The notes beneath the pieces were generated by a model, which made no database searches, was not told the DNA's origin, and was given only the letters and a program-made list of their open reading frames with translations. Below, piece by piece: positions 23,401 to 34,747 of a stretch of DNA of 63,817 nucleotides. How positions within the stretch are numbered: the first letter of the stretch is position 1; every line of letters starts with the position of its first letter. The stretch is taken from assembly GCF_001949145.1 (NCBI RefSeq), contig NW_019091658.1, forward strand, positions 114,652 to 178,468. Direction: 5' to 3'. Origin of the DNA: Acanthaster planci (Eukaryota; Echinodermata; Asteroidea; Valvatida; Acanthasteridae). A program made the position numbers and the translations under genes.

Positions 23401-26046
23401 ACAGTGTGTATGACTTCAGGCAGGGATTGCAACCATTTGAAAGCATGGCTCCATGTATACATGGTGAAAGCTATACTGAAGGATGCTTTAGAAATGTATA
23501 AAATTAAAACAACAGAATCAGCACATGATCCATGCATGATAAGCTGCATTGTTCCATTTTTCATAGGTAAAACCACAGAGCTCTATGGTAAAGCCAATGA
23601 AATGGCTGTGAACACAGAGTGTAATGCTAAAAACTTGTGTAGGTAGATGGTTTTAAACTTGTTAAAAAAAGTGTCCTTTCCTGAACACTCTTAATACCCC
23701 AAAACTTGTTTGAAACAGTAAACCTTACTGAAATTAGGACAAACTGATGCATTAATTTTGTGAATTTGCCTGTATGAAACTGTAAATCAGCCAATTTCTG
23801 ATAAATATTTGATCAAGTGTGAATTAGATGGATAATTGATATGGCATATACCAGCATTTTTGGGCCAATTAATTGGTTTCAATTTTAAGGCACAAACTCT
23901 ACAGACAATATAAGCAAACACTTCATCAAATTTAAGCAACAGTGGCTTAACTGGGCACTCTGTTAAACAAAATGTTCAGGAAAAGACAATGAAGTTTAAC
24001 AACAATGCCGTGACAGCAAGCACGGTTCAAGTCTGATTTCTTCTATAGTCTGTTTGATCTTGTAAGTTCTATGCCGAGCTACCAGTTAATCCCCCCCCCC
24101 AAAAAAAAACCAATTTGTCTGACTTTCTGCAAATCATGGGATGCCATGTTCAGGAAAGGACATTTTTAACATTTGCATGGCATATTCATGAGCATTTATA
24201 TCTTATTTACTTTGGTCACTGCAGTACAATATTTTTATATTAGGTGATTAGAGTATGTAGTGTTGTGTTGACGGGTAATGAGTTACATTTCGTTTCCATT
24301 CTGGAAGAAACACCATGTTCAGGAGTGGACAGTTTGAAAAAACATTTAACAAACCAATGTCTCACTCAAAACAGTGTAAAAAGAAATGGTCAACCAACCA
24401 AAACTGAGACTCCAAATCTTGTGTTTTAGCACCCGTTTTTAATTCATATCTTGAGAACCATAATGCGTAAGGCCTTCAAATTTATTTTGGAGATTGCAAC
24501 AATGTAAAACTCCATGTAAGACAAAAAGCATTAAGTTTCAGCAAAGTTTCCAATCAAAAAAAAAGCATCAATAACCAATTTTTCAGTTTGCAACCTTTCC
24601 CGTGAAACTACCCAGATGTACAAACCAAACAATTCTGTGGAACTCAAGTTCTTCCAGCAACATTCTGAGAAAAAAGGTGACAAATGACAAGATGATAAGT
24701 CCAGTTCATGAGTATATTCAGTTCATGTTTATTTTACATAATACACAGCTGACCTCAAATACTTCAAACTTGAGTTAATGTGAACAATTATGGAGAGCAG
24801 CCATCTATGCAACTTGTAAATGCTCACCTGCACATAATTTTTCTGTGAAAATGCGTGTTTCAAGGACAGCCAGCCAGTTGGCTTAAGGTTTTATAGCATA
24901 CTTTCATCTTTTATATAACAAGGAATTGGAATAACACAACTTCTTCAAAGTTTATTTTGTTTAAAACGGGATCAAAACCATCTCCAGTTGATAGTGTTCA
25001 TTGAATTTATCAACACTTTTTCAGTCATGTGTGCCACTGCAATCTAGATGCATTTTAACACAAAGATTACATGTCCATGTATTTGAAAATCTTTTCCTTA
25101 TTAAACTGTGGAAATTCTTTTTTCAAAGGATATGTACAAGTCCTTTGATTCATGTACAACTTAAGTCTGTTAAATGATGATTTTGCAAAATGTACAAGGC
25201 TGTTAAACAGATGTATTCTTTAGGCTTTGGGAAATAATTGCAATGATGTAATTTTATAGAAGTGATAAAAACTGTGGTTTTTTTTGTATTACATTTTGCA
25301 AGTGGTAGGCATTCATGCACGTAGCAAAACAAAACTGTACAAGATACATGTATTACAGTCCGAGTCAGTAAACACTTTCATGTGTGACATTTTTGCCAAA
25401 AGCAAACATTTCTGGGCATTTTAATCTTGAAATGGAAATAGGACAAAAAGTTCTTCCTCACTTTGTCACCATAAACATCACATTGGCATAATTTTGCCAA
25501 AGACGGTCTTACAGTATTTCTTTCCAAACATTAAACCATAAATGTAAATGGGTAGATCTGCATTTTACAACTTTCTGAAACTTGTTTGACCAGCTGCCTA
25601 TGGACATCAGGTTTAGACAGAACACATCACACATTTCAGTGCTTTAAATTCATACCTTTATGCACAACACGACATCCTATTTTACTGCATCTTTCTCACA
25701 GAAACTGCTCATGCATTACGCTCCCCCTCCAAAATGTCTGTCAAATACATGGGATAAAAACCTACAGTACTATGCACAATAAATGCCAGTTCATCTTTCT
25801 CATCTGCGTCTATCAGTTAAGAAACTACTAAAGGCTTCAATGACTATGTAAACTTCCCACGTTTATCTCTTATGTGTGCATGTAGTTATGTTATAAATTT
25901 GGTTTAAATTTTTTTGATTAACAAATCATATTTTTTGTAATTAAAAGACATTTTTTGATGGAGAAGGTTTAAATAAAGAAAATGAGCACAGCGCTGTTCT
26001 TCCAAAATAAGGCTGCAATATTTGTAAGGTTTCAACATCCAAATCC
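20481..26046. other. Long gene-free interval between convergent 3' ends
   Basis: No supported coding sequence was found. It probably holds the VPS29 3' UTR at its right side. An old divergent duplication is visible: the block near 21990-22080 (gatacctgataact, ttgatgggcaaat) recurs near 22530-22617 (catacctgatgac, ttgatgggcaaat). Otherwise the DNA is AT-rich and unremarkable. Confidence 0.4.
24951..24956 (-). terminator. Candidate VPS29 polyadenylation signal
   Basis: The minus strand reads AATAAA here, about 1.1 kb after the VPS29 stop. A second AATAAA lies at 24733-24728. Choice between them is not possible from sequence alone. Confidence 0.3.
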
Positions 26047-26165
26047 TCAGTTTTTCTTATATTCAATTCTCTCTACTTTGACATCATCTCCAATCAGCTG
26101 ATAAACATATGTAACAACCGTCGATGCCTGGATGTCCATAAGTACGAATGAAGGGTTGATGTTGC
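26047..26165 (-). CDS. VPS29: VPS29 terminal exon
   Basis: The acceptor atcaacag precedes CAACATCAACCC; with the two bases from the previous exon this reads [11 protein letters not shown]. The exon ends at the TGA at 26049-26047. Confidence 0.9.
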
Positions 26166-28023
26166 TGTTGATGGGGAAAATAAAAACATGAAAACTGTTA
26201 CAAAGTTAACTAAATGTTAATTACCACCTGTCTGGACCCCTTAGAAGATCAGGGTACAATAGCAATGAAAATAAAATTTTTAAAAATCAATTCAAACGTA
26301 AGGGTCTGAATAATCATTTTTTCCTTTAAAAATACGATGAAGCTCAAATTCCTAAACAAGTATATGCAGGATCAGATAACGGTATGAACTGAGAGATCAC
26401 TGAAGTAGAAATTCAGGCCCCCATGGTGCCCCACCACACCTCCATCAAGGGCTGATTACAAAAAACTTGGATGCCTTTCCAATCTCTTTCTTTGCTGATT
26501 ATGTTAATGTATCACTTATTTGTCTCTTGAATACTGTCACAAGTATACATAAGCCGTACCTTTCTAATGCGTTGAACGCACCAGTCGCTGAGCCTGGGTT
26601 GATATAGAATTTATTCTCATGCTCAAATGCTTCAAACTTGTGTGTGTGCCCTGAAATAAGGATATCTACATCCAGCTGCCTCTGCACCATTGCAAGGCTC
26701 TCCACATCCCCCCAAGGAATAATCTGGTGACCATGGCATATACCAATGCGAAACTGTCCAACAGTGACCACCTTTTGTTCTGGATAGGAGACATTCTAAG
26801 TGTGAAAGTAATCAAAGAGACAAGAGATTACAGAATGTAAAATCAGCAACAGGTACAGGTACATGGATGAGTACATGTCAATCCAAGGAACATGTACATT
26901 AAAAACAAACTCTAACCTACGTACATGAACTAGGCATGTAACTTTACAAATACATGAACTACAGGATATTAGGCATGTAACTTTACAATACATGAACAAC
27001 AGGGTACTAGGCATGCAACTTTACAAATACATGAACTACAGGATATTAGGCATGTAACTTTACAATACATGAACTACAGGGTACTAGGCATGTAACTTTA
27101 CAATACATGAACAACAGGGTACTAGGCATGCAACTTTACAAATACATGATGAACTACAGGATATTAGGCATGTAACTTTACAATAAATGAACTACAGGGT
27201 ACTAGGCATGTAACTTTACAAATACATGAACTACAGGGTACTAGGCATGTAACTTTACAATACATGAACTACAGGGTACTAGGTATGTAACTTTACAAAT
27301 ACTTCTTAATAAATCTTACATGGTCAGTTACGGTTTGGGATTGATCAAAGAATTATTTTGTGTTTTTTGGTTGTATATACCTTTACGAGGTTGAATTAAC
27401 TGTGAAAGAAGTAACTACATGTAGTCTGTAGTTGAGTTGGTCAAAGGAAATTGACATGTACTTCTCACAAAAAACGTCTGTACAAAAAAATGTGGTAGAT
27501 TTGTAATTTTTTGGTCTAATATTTTTGAAGTTTTGTGTCTACAATGTTTAAAATTTTTTACCATATTCCTGCCACCTCTGAAAGGAAGCTTATTTTCAGG
27601 AAGTGGTTGTTGATTGACTGATAACAATGTTACCGAGTACTTTACACTTGGATAGATTAATCAAATAACAGTTTTGGACCTACATGTACAGTGTACCCAA
27701 AGTCAATGTTAGCTTTGAAGTAGTAAACACTCCTCACTGGAATTTTTAATCAAAAACAGAAAAGCATGTATATTGCTGTAGATTTCCAGGGAGACTGCCA
27801 ATATACATGTACATGTATATCTAAATCTTACCTCATCAAAGTCTCCTCTGACAATGTGAACATCACTGGCAAGTGTCTTGAGATAATCATAAGATTCCTT
27901 AGTGCAGAGATTGCCAGTGCACAAAATATGTTGGATCTTGCCTGGGACCAGTAGCTTCTTGAACTTGGCTGGCAAACCACTCTGCCGATGAGGGATGTGA
28001 AGATCTCCTAATACCAGAACCAA
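26047..28023 (-). CDS. VPS29: VPS29, retromer complex subunit (first exon not found)
   Basis: Three minus-strand exons join in frame: 28023-27832, 26795-26560 and 26165-26047, ending at TGA 26049-26047. The product has the metallophosphoesterase-like VPS29 fold: [10 protein letters not shown] near the N-terminus, [22 protein letters not shown], then [26 protein letters not shown] and NPGSATGA, with the C-terminal [19 protein letters not shown]. Established role: VPS29 binds VPS35 in retromer at endosomes and recruits regulators for cargo recycling; it is thought to lack real phosphatase activity. Length from 28023 is about 181 residues, as expected for the family once one or a few N-terminal residues from exon 1 are added. 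Exon 1 would end exactly at a codon boundary before 28023 and was not located in 28-38 kb. Nothing looks broken. Confidence 0.95.
26560..26795 (-). CDS. VPS29: VPS29 middle exon
   Basis: The acceptor ...cttag precedes AAT GTC TCC TAT (NVSY) and the donor gaaag|gtacgg follows ALE. It encodes the central metallophosphoesterase-like motifs including SGHTHKFE. Confidence 0.93.
26925..27303. repeat. Minisatellite of ~37-38-bp units in VPS29 intron
   Basis: About ten copies of a unit containing ggcatgtaactttacaa and tacatgaactacagg lie in tandem. Two variants (gatatt versus gggtact, and gtaac versus gcaac) partly alternate, suggesting growth by doubling. It lies within the 1.0-kb intron between the first and second recognised VPS29 exons. 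Confidence 0.9.
27832..28023 (-). CDS. VPS29: VPS29 first recognised coding exon
   Basis: The acceptor tctggtag precedes TTG GTT CTG (L-V-L) and the donor gatgag|gtaaga follows DFDE. It encodes the N-terminal half with the GDLH and GNLC metal-site-like motifs. Confidence 0.93.
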
Positions 28024-29069
28024 CTACCAGAACAAAAAAAGTGGAGCAATCTTCAATATGAAATTCAGAGGTAGAAATTAAGAAAATTCTACTTGTGACA
28101 GTTTAAAATGCGACATCCCCACAGGAAGATACGTATTTTCTGATCAGCTGACCTTTTTGCTCGTCTCACCTCATTTTTCCTGCATTTAAAATTAAAAATT
28201 AAATTAAAATGTCCAGGCAGCCTTGAAAATGGGAGCAAGCAATGCAAGAGAGGAATACTAAACATGACCTTTTATTTTTCATGTCTCATTCTAAAAGGGG
28301 ATATATGCATATAATGCATCAAAAGTAAAGTTCGAAATCAACTCATGTAACAGTTAGCATGTCAAAGTTGACAAACAAATTCTACATTTTCGGGGTCAGC
28401 ACAAATACAAAGGAACATTAATGATAGTGGCACATGAGGTTAATACAATAGACTTGAGAACAATCATAACTTTGTTATACAAGATACGATGATTCCAAAA
28501 TCAGGTTTTGTTCATGTACATGTAACTAGGACTTTCTTGATGTAAAATCATAACTTCAAAATGTGCTCTGTCCATCGACATCTGTCGAATCGACATACAT
28601 GTACGTATGGCTTGGTGATGATCAGACATAGTAACTGGATGCTTGAGAGTGCGTCAAAGTTTTTAATTTTAGTCAATCATAGACTGCTTTTTTCATCAAC
28701 CTTTTGGTTCACTAGTGAAATTGTTGCTTGTCTCATCTTATCAGTAAGCAATATCTGAAAAACAGGAGCCCGTAATTCAGTTTTCCTACTTCCTGGCCAA
28801 CCCAGACCTAGTTTACACTTAAAACTGGAGGATGAAATGGATTCTGAAACATCAGCAACTATCACAATCTTACCCCAGTCCCTCGACAACCCTAAGCATA
28901 ATGATGACCTATATGTACATGTGCCTACAACAATACTGATAGACTAATTAGTCCAACACAATGAAAAGCAACAAACAACCTAAATATAATTACACACAGC
29001 AATGTCATTCCTGACTCAGACTGCAGTGGCTCTTCACAATACTCCCAATCTACAGGTCAACTTCCATTT

Positions 29070-29450
29070 ATTAAGAGCCAGAACACCATGAGCCAACCAA
29101 CACAATCTGCCACATGTCAAACTTACTAAAATTATCCCTATCGAAATGGCCAAAGCTCTAAATAGCCTGGGTGGGAATTTTGTGAAAAGTGTCAGTAAGA
29201 ACAACCAAGGGAATATTACCATTAAATATCATACTCGTGCTCAGGCAAAAAACTGAAGCCATGTGTGATTTTGATCAGTGGGTCATAAATCCTGAATTCT
29301 CCAAATCAGAGACCAAAAGCAGGGGAGTTATTACTGGAATGCCCACTGAGGGTCAGATCCTCGGCCTAAAGAGGTCGGGAAAAGACTTCAAATATTGCGA
29401 CATCTGGGTTTTAGAGGTAGATTGGCCACCCAGAAACTAGGGTTGGCTGA
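29070..29450 (+). pseudogene. Possible retroelement ORF1-like fragment
   Basis: A plus-strand open stretch (29189-29440 plus a frame-shifted upstream part) reads SKSETKSRGVITGMPTEGQI and resembles the central part of nucleic-acid-binding ORF1 proteins of non-LTR elements. No flanking RT was found. The call is weak; the alternative is chance. Confidence 0.3.
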
Positions 29451-29530
29451 TTTAAATCACCTTGATTTTGTATCAAATGATTTTTTTGACAAAATCATTA
29501 TACATGTTTTTTTAAACTACAATGCCAAAA

Positions 29531-29767
29531 TATTTTTACTGGGTGACACATGGATCTGGGACTGATTTCTTACAAGAAATGGGTCGAAGAAAAAATGTCT
29601 CCATACTCATATTTTTACTGGGTGACACATGGATCTGAGACTGATTTCTTACAAGAAATGGGTCAAAGAAAAAATGTCTCCATACTCATATTTTTACTGG
29701 GTGACACATGGATCTGAGACTGATTTCTTACAAGAAATGAGTCGAAGAAAAAAATGTCTCCATACTA
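29531..29767 (+). repeat. Three tandem copies of a 79-bp unit
   Basis: Copies start at 29531, 29610 and 29689 with tatttttactgggtgacac and are nearly identical (changes such as gggact/gagact and cgaag/caaag). The high identity suggests recent duplication. The long plus ORF that crosses it exists because 79-bp copies shift frames without stops. Confidence 0.9.
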
Positions 29768-31906
29768 GTGGAAATCAGACATTTCCCTCTTTACACAATT
29801 CTTTGTTGATTAGTCACAAATTATTACAAAACAACCACAAATGTTTCACTGCACTAAACAATGTTCAAGTGATTTCCAAAATTTTTATTTTGACCATCTG
29901 CCCCAAGTTGGAGAGCACCCTTGCTGACAAAGAAGAGACAGCATTCATGGGGGCAAGTTTTACAATTGGGCTTGTGCATATGCCAGGCACAAGCACAAAG
30001 ATCATGTATTCAAGCAGAAGTTGGTTAGAAATGCTCAGAAATGCATTCCCCATGAATAAAACAAAACATGCATGTGCATGCGGTAAGTTCCCAACCAAGG
30101 ATCACCTCTGCTATAGGTATGCTCTCTCTCTGAGCAGATTGTAAAATAATCCATACTAAAATGATTTTGTAAACAGTGAGCAATTTTGTTCAAAATTTTG
30201 TACAGCAAATTTGCTACACAATTTTCTTTTTGTATAGCAAAAAAATTGATTTTGTGTAGCAATCAATTAGTTTTTCATAGCAAATACAAAATACATGTAG
30301 ATGATTGAAAAGTAACAACTGGGGGTCGAGGCATTTTGGTGGGTCGGGCAGGGATGATCAACAATTTTTTATGCAGCCTGAGAACAAAAATCTGTACAGC
30401 AAGGACCTGACCAAGTTTGGTGAACTTTGTCATAATCATAGTCTAGGGACTTTGGTTATTTGAATTCAACTTTATTTTGAGTTGAAAAAGTTTGGGCAAG
30501 TAACGATACACCTGCAGCATTGCTGCGTTTATCACTAGCCATGTCTGTGCCATCAGCCCCGGTTGGTAAGCCTATGCCTGTCTGCAGCAGGCTTCCAGAG
30601 CTACAGCTATTAGGCCCCCAAAAAAGTAAAAGTCACTGGGTTCCAGTCAGCGTGTGCATTGCTATAGACCTGCATGTCAGCAAAATAAAGCTTTTATTTG
30701 GTAATCATACAATGTCAAAAAGCAGCCAAACTTGCTTGATCGAGTGGAATACTGCTACTTTGTAATAAAAACTTGTTTTAAATGGGGTACAGTTTAGTAA
30801 CATGTACAGTAAAGAAGTCCCCCTAGACCCTCATTAATTTAGTCGGCCACTCTTTCTCAGATGACGTCATATTGTATCTGTAGTATACATTTAAATCTGA
30901 GAAGCAGTCAAATGAGGTGGTCTTATGTCCTGTGTACACCTGCAAGCTGGAGCCACTTTTAACCAATCTCGTTTAGTGTTGGTAGCAGGGGTATGTACGT
31001 AGATGTACAAGCACATGTGCCTGTATCATTTCTAGGAAAACAGTGAGGCAAGAAAGAAAAGCCACGTTGTGGCACTACTTTTGGAGCCAGCCCCTGATAC
31101 CGCAGACTTTTTTTGGACCTTATTAGTGCATCTACATATATTTTCAATGCAGTAACATAGACCGTCATGTAAACCACAGATTTAAGCTGTGCTGGAGTCT
31201 GGTTTGCAATCCGTCTTCTGTGTATTTTTCAGTGGCACAGCACGGCAGCAGGAATCTCTCGCATGCTGCACGTGATTTTGTCACAGTGGCAACTTTCCAA
31301 GTTGCATGTGCCGACTGCCTACACATACGTATACATTAATATGTACATTTCATGCGGGTGGTCATTGTATGTGGTACAGCTATTGCGTCATGGGATTTTC
31401 ATCGTATTTTTAATTAAACCGATAAATGTTCAGGTAACTATTTGTTGAAGATCACCCAAGATTTTTTATTCTTGATTGAAAATCTCCATCCCAAACTTTA
31501 TCACAAATTGCATCTGACAACTGCGACGTAAATGTAATTTTGAAATTGCTTGCAGAATTGCCCAAACACATCACTAAATACGATGTGATACAAATCAACA
31601 AATCTCAAGAAAAAAGCTCAGTTACACTAGAATTAACTCTTTGCTTACTTAATCAAGACAAGTGATCAAAAACTGTCATACTCACTGAAATTACTGGGCA
31701 GGTTAAGAAAATTAAGACTTTTTCGTATTTGCAGAATGTGGAATTATTGCCACTTTGTCATAAAAAATGGGCTTCATGCCCAACTTTGGATGGAAAGAAG
31801 CACTTACATCTATTAGGAAAATGGGCATTGGGTACGCAATAGGTACAGTATTCTTACGAGTTGAAATAAACAAGAGAAAAGGAATGCAGTACATGTAAGT
31901 GAAAAA

Positions 31907-31983
31907 ATGGCAGATTACGAGAAGAAACGGGACTTGTTTTTATTACGTATAAAAGACAGTCCACTTCAAAACACTATTATTCA
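31907..31983 (+). CDS. Possible first coding exon of an unrecognised gene
   Basis: ATG in a good context (aaaaaATGG) opens MADYEKKRDLFLLRIKD, followed by a plausible donor (attcatg|gtaatt) at 31984. The codon choice looks protein-like (charged, no low complexity). No downstream exon was found, and I do not recognise the peptide. It could equally be a chance ORF. Confidence 0.25.
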
Positions 31984-32329
31984 TGGTAATTTGAATGTGC
32001 ACAGAATTTTTAGGGTAGGCCTGCCAAATTTAACAAGACTGGATTGCAGACTAGTTCATCTCTTAGGAATACAGAGTTCTCTACTGGTACCAATATTCCG
32101 TTGTGCAGTGCTTACCAATACATGTCTCCCACTTGGTGAACAGTGGGCCAAGATTAGGTCCAAATAACTGCCCATTTCGAAGGGAATTGATTTTAGAAAA
32201 AGGCCCAAAACAGCATGCACATGTGGAATGGGCTTGGGTAATGTACAAAGGTTGTAAGTAGAAGAAAATAATCCATCCCTCCCCCATCTAAGTTTCAAAA
32301 ATAGTTGTGCCATTATACATGTACAGCGG

Positions 32330-32956
32330 TCTGCCATCAACTCATGACGCACATGTGTGTGTGATGTGTTTGGGTCAAATGAGAGGGTGGTGGGTATAAG
32401 CCCAAATTTTTTTCAAGAAAATATCAGTAGCATAGTTTTTATTGCACAGGGGGGAGGGGGAGAGGAAGGGGGGATTCAATCTTGTTTTCATTGAGGGACT
32501 ACCCTTTGTGTGTCACAGCTGGTATGCGCTGTACACTGCACTGTAAGGCTTACACGGGAATGGATGTATCCATATACATGTACTTTGATATGTTGCGATA
32601 ATACAATTTTTATACATGAGGGCAGACTTAGAACCTGTTTAGTAGAGGATGGCCGCAAAATGAAAACAAAATTTTATTCCCTCACTTCTGAAAATGGTTG
32701 AGCCGATATGCAACAGTCGGCCCTACCTTGTTCCCAAGGGTACATGTACATCTTACCCCATCATGTTGGTTCATTGAGATCAATGGTTGGTTCCCATTCA
32801 TCTTTAAGAATAGTGAAGGAATGCACATGCAGCCCTTAAAGTCAAAGTTGCGGTCGGCCATCAACCTAATGCAAGGGCACTGTGTGATGCACGCAAAATG
32901 TGTGATGTGTTTGGGTTGTTGTCAGGAGAATGAGAGGGTGGTGGGTAAAAGCCCAA
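32330..32956. repeat. Two dispersed copies of a ~80-100-bp repeat
   Basis: The block 32330-32409 (gcggtctgccatcaac, gtgatgtgtttggg, gagagggtggtgggt) is repeated at 32850-32956 (gcggtcggccatcaac, gtgatgtgtttggg, gagagggtggtgggt) in direct orientation with indels. Confidence 0.7.
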
Positions 32957-33549
32957 AGACATCGTTATTCCCATTGTCTTAAAACCGTAGATCAGTAGAT
33001 CAGAAGATTTTAAGAGATATGCATCAGTTTCAATGACTTTTCAGAGGAAGATTTGATTGAGAAAGTGGACTTTTTGAAACATAAATGTACCCTGATTTGA
33101 TGTAACTGGGCTGCATTCAAAAATCCATATTGTTAAGAACCCATAAAAAGTTGTAGGGCTCCAAGTCACACAGAGTACATGTAGTGACTTCAAGTTCTAC
33201 AAGTACATGTAGTTCAGCGCAGTCTTGAATCTAGACTCGTAAATAAGGCCTTATATACATGTATACTCAGGCACGGAACTCTCTGCAAGCACATAGCACA
33301 AAGTCAATACTGTATGGGGCCTGTCTTAGGGCCCCGGAAAATGTTGAGTCCTAGATGCTCTCTGGTGCATTCTGGGCAGTTCTGACCACTTGAATTGAAT
33401 TTTAGATGTACAAGTATATTTTTTATTTCAAAATATGCACACTTTTCAAGATTTGTTTTACCTTTTGTATTTGAAGTATACAACATACATGTACATATCT
33501 GAAATTTGTCTAATTGATGCTTCTTGTTGATTTAATTTCTCCACGTGAG

Positions 33550-33800
33550 TTACATGTACATATAGTCTGGCCTTCTTGGTACCTTGGCAGCAATTTCTAG
33601 CACTCTTCTTTTTGTTGTGGTGGGTTTTGGGTGTTGAAGTGGATGCTTGGCAGAAGCTTTTTGTTCAGTGAGATGCTTGACTGATTTTTCTCTGGCCTTC
33701 CGCATGTTAACCACAAGAATCTTGTTGATTGGCTCATAAAGAAAGTCTTTCTTCAAGAAGAGTGCTAGGGACCACGTCCTTCCTTTTCGAAATCATTTTT
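33550..33800 (-). CDS. Unrecognised basic ORF, possible exon
   Basis: A minus-strand open frame of about 80 codons, closed upstream by TGA near 33805, reads FLKKDFLYEPINKILVVN, then MRKAREKSVKHL, and ends with TAA at 33550. It is Lys/Arg-rich and not low-complexity. A tag (cctag) before CACTCTTC could be an acceptor. No homolog is recognised. It could be a terminal exon of a minus-strand gene, a transposase scrap, or chance. Confidence 0.25.
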
Positions 33801-34182
33801 CCATATTGTGAAACAATCACACATATACATGTACGTACATGGCACAGAGTGACAGCACGTGCAGTTTGTATCCTGATGTTGCGACGTGCAAATCGATAGA
33901 GACAAAGATATGAGCCAGACTATCAACTAGAATAGAACAGAGGGTGCTATGATAATTATGAATGGAACGAAGTCAGGTGTTTTGGTTATTTAACAGTTTC
34001 CTCTCATACAGTAGCACAGAACCTGACGACAATTTTTATCCTTTTTTCCACATGGAAGCACAATTGTATGAGTTTTCACTGAGTGCCAGTGAAGCCTCAG
34101 CATGTCCGCCGCGTCCCATTTTTTTAAAATGCAGAAATACACAGATGAGTTGCAAGCCTGTATACTCCTTCATTGACACTTG

Positions 34183-34747
34183 GCCCTGATCCGATTAATA
34201 GGAATTTCTTTCTATTCGGTTTTCATTTTGATTTAAGTTTTATCCAGGGAGATTCCACCGCTATGTTCACTACTTACACAGGTAACTATCACAGAAAAAT
34301 CACCTTTCCTTCATTCTGAGGAAAAATTGTTGCCTCCCTAAGCTTGGAGTTGGACATTTTCCCCACTCCGGATGAATTTTGGCCTAACTTGCGCATAAGA
34401 CAGACTCCTTTGTAAGTGACAGCCTGTCTTGTTAACACCCATACTTCAGCAAGTACAAATCTCATTCAGATCCCCAAGACTACCTGTTTAATCCAGGTAT
34501 TCGTGGAAAAACTGATGGCTGTTTCGTGTCACAGTGTAAGTGCAACACTGCCCTCAACTTGGCAAGTTCCTTGTCCAGTCACACAAGCACAAATACCACT
34601 TGCAATGAATCGCTGCTGAACACGTAGAGTGGCCTTACTCTCTGTGAAATGGAACTGCTGTCAGTTTTGTGCAAGTTGGGCCAACAACTTCTATCAACAA
34701 AGGAGTATACATGTACATCGGGCCCTATTTGCAGTTTACAGGTCTAG
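34183..34747. mobile_element. Degraded copy of long-TIR element Y
   Basis: This stretch repeats, in the same order, words of the element at 58464-59326: gattaataggaatttcttt, tatgttcactacttac, gttgcct, ttcagatc, gtccagtcacac, ctctgtgaaa and ttttgtgcaag. Its right arm is mostly missing. Confidence 0.65.

Larger units (their letters stand above)
28024..31906. other. Upstream of VPS29: non-coding apart from listed repeats
   Basis: VPS29 exon 1 should lie somewhere in or beyond this stretch, but no ATG next to a convincing minus-strand donor at a codon boundary was identified. A run of short tcgcaaa/tagcaaa-like words occurs at 30180-30290 on an AT-rich background. Confidence 0.35.

Noticed and set aside
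24018-24032. cacggttcaagtct, resembling a tRNA B box
   Set aside because: No A box and no acceptor stem.
26925-27303. CRISPR-like repeat array
   Set aside because: Units are continuous tandem repeats with no unique spacers; a minisatellite in an animal intron.
29082-29090. Possible VPS29 exon 1 (ATG next to GTGTTC on the minus strand)
   Set aside because: The donor is poor and nothing else supports it.
29629-30144. 171-codon plus-strand ORF
   Set aside because: It starts in the 79-bp tandem copies, has no domain and no upstream or downstream splice context; a repeat by-product.
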